From positions 1-5,012 of the forward strand of contig SKJM01000033.1 in NCBI GenBank assembly GCA_007122045.1: DNA of 5,012 nucleotides, given 5' to 3'. Source of the stretch: Planctomycetales bacterium. GTDB taxonomy: Bacteria; Planctomycetota; Planctomycetia; Pirellulales; Thermoguttaceae. Made by a program: the position numbers and the translations under genes. The notes beneath the pieces are model-generated. The model saw nothing but the letters and a program-made list of their open reading frames with translations. It was not told where the DNA came from and made no database searches. How positions within the stretch are numbered: position 1 is the stretch's first letter; each line of letters begins with the position of its first letter. Shown one piece after another: positions 4,088-5,012 of the stretch.

Positions 4088-5012
4088 ATGATCCGATTGT
4101 CGAATGCCGTCTTGCAGGCGTGCTGCCTTCTTGTGTTCACTGCCGTTGGGTTGGCTGAGCAGTCGAACCCCATCGAGCGCGCCGTTGCGGCGACGTTCCG
4201 CATTACCAACGGCCGGACGTCCGCCACGGCGTTTCTCGTCGCACTCGAACCGGCCGAGGAAGACGAGGGGACGTCGACGACGGTGCTGGTCACCGCGGCG
4301 CACTGCCTGGAGCAAATGCCGGAAGCCGCCACGACGCTCGTGCTGCGGGAGCGCAACGACGATGCGACCTACGCGCGCAAGGAAACCAGTATTGCGTTGC
4401 GCGAAGGCGACAAACCCTTATGGGTGCGCCACCCCGACTTGGATATTGCCGCCCTCCTCGTCGAACTGCCCGAGGAAACGGCGGCCAGGCCGGTGTGCTT
4501 CGGCCAGGTGGCCGACGCGTCGTGGGCGTTGGAGGGCAAACTGCACGTGGGCAGCGACGTGTTCATTCCCGGTTACCCCGCCACGCTGGAAGGCAACGAG
4601 GCAGGCTGGCCCGTGCTCCGCCGGGGGACGGTGGCAACCCACCCGCTGGCACCGGTCCAAAGCGCGCAGCGGATGTTCGTCAACGCGCCGACCTTCGGCG
4701 GCGACAGCGGCGCGCCCGTCGTGCTCATCGACGACAATCGGGCCGTGGTCGTGGGCATCGTGACCGGAATGCAACGGCAGACCAGCCGTTCGCGAACGCC
4801 CTTCGAGGAGCGCGTTTCGCACATGCCCCTGGCCCTGGCCATCACCCTGCAGGCCCCCTTCATCCGCGAGACCATCGAGTTGCTGGGCAAGGAGGAGCCC
4901 AAAGAGGAGGACAAGGAAGAGCCCAAAGAGGAGGACAAGGAAGAGCCCAAAGAGGAGGACAAGGAAGAGCCCAAAGAGGAGGACAAGGAAGAGCCCAAAG
5001 AGGAGGACAAGG
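4088..5012 (+). CDS. Secreted trypsin-like serine protease with EEPKEEDK repeat tail (3' partial)
   Basis: The frame is open from the ATG at 4088 to the right edge (308 complete codons), so the C-terminus is missing. Residues 1-23 form a signal peptide (hydrophobic 11-22, GLA before E24); the Cys at 12 is inside the hydrophobic stretch, so it is not a convincing lipobox. A compact chymotrypsin-fold (S1/trypsin-like) domain follows at about 30-265, with the full catalytic triad: H72 in TAAHCL (69-74), D119 in HPDLDIAALLV (115-125), and S207 in FGGDSGAPVV (203-212). The domain therefore looks active and exported. From residue 269 the chain becomes EEPKEEDK repeated at least five times, a highly charged, proline-punctuated tail likely to be extended. 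There is no PDZ domain before the tail. AGGGAGGAG (4077-4085) precedes the ATG closely. The gene diverges from the larA-hydE operon; no functional link is evident. Substrate is unknown. Confidence 0.88.
   Translation, partial: MIRLSNAVLQACCLLVFTAVGLAEQSNPIERAVAATFRITNGRTSATAFLVALEPAEEDEGTSTTVLVTAAHCLEQMPEAATTLVLRERNDDATYARKETSIALREGDKPLWVRHPDLDIAALLVELPEETAARPVCFGQVADASWALEGKLHVGSDVFIPGYPATLEGNEAGWPVLRRGTVATHPLAPVQSAQRMFVNAPTFGGDSGAPVVLIDDNRAVVVGIVTGMQRQTSRSRTPFEERVSHMPLALAITLQAPFIRETIELLGKEEPKEEDKEEPKEEDKEEPKEEDKEEPKEEDKEEPKEEDK
4892..5011 (+). repeat. 24-base tandem repeat coding EEPKEEDK
   Basis: Five complete 24-base units run in frame from 4892, and a sixth begins at 5012. Units 2-5 are identical at the DNA level (core GAGCCCAAAGAGGAGGACAA). 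Unit 1 differs by one synonymous base (GAG instead of GAA in its first codon). Such DNA-level identity points to recent slippage or unequal exchange. The opposite strand reads as a spurious SSSLGSSL repeat. The array leaves the window, so copy number is unknown. Confidence 0.95.

Noticed and set aside
4071..4091. Six-residue mini-ORF (MVREER) whose TGA overlaps the protease ATG as ATGA
   Set aside because: It looks like a coupling leader peptide but has no ribosome binding site of its own, and its codons are just the protease Shine-Dalgarno region. Chance is the simpler reading.
4104..4763. 219-codon plus-strand frame rich in Arg, Ser and Pro
   Set aside because: It lies one frame off the protease, which has a signal peptide, ribosome binding site and a complete catalytic triad. 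This frame has none.
4573..5010. Minus-strand frame starting with SSSLGSSL repeats
   Set aside because: It is the reverse complement of the protease's EEPKEEDK repeat and of its catalytic domain.

Overview
The window looks like chromosomal DNA of a planctomycete (Planctomycetota). It is GC-rich throughout, and it encodes a secreted DUF1080 (3-keto-disaccharide hydrolase-like) protein, a family greatly expanded in that phylum. It also carries two families of short palindromic interspersed repeats of a kind common in such genomes. The phylum assignment is inference; no rRNA or other marker gene is present.

Layout, left to right. A possible 14-residue tail of an upstream plus-strand gene ends at 47. 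Positions 48-499 hold a three-unit inverted/direct repeat (106-195) and weak promoter candidates. A plus-strand DUF1080 gene with a signal peptide lies at 500-1210. After a 40-base convergent gap come two minus-strand genes: a HydE-type radical SAM protein (1251-2483) and, upstream of it in the transcript, a LarA-family protein (2480-3778). The larA-like stop and the hydE GTG start overlap by four bases, so the two are very probably one translationally coupled operon transcribed from the 3779-4087 region. Diverging from it on the plus strand is a secreted trypsin-like serine protease (4088 to beyond the window end). Its C-terminus enters a perfect 24-base tandem repeat coding EEPKEEDK; it stays open to the window edge.

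Two things stand out. First, the hydE gene carries an in-frame array of GGGACAGTCCC-centred palindromic repeats (about 1820-2003) in the middle of its catalytic barrel. It adds about 62 residues that HydE proteins normally lack, yet leaves all catalytic and cluster-binding motifs on both sides intact. This resembles the in-frame palindromic elements known from Rickettsia genes. Second, the pairing of a LarA-type (nickel-pincer) racemase homologue with a HydE-type organometallic-cofactor radical SAM enzyme, with no hydrogenase, HydF, HydG, LarB, LarC or LarE in view, is not explained by the textbook role of either protein. It may be a small undescribed metabolic or cofactor module.

The DUF1080 protein and the protease are both predicted to be exported. 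Nothing in the sequence ties them functionally to the larA-hydE pair.
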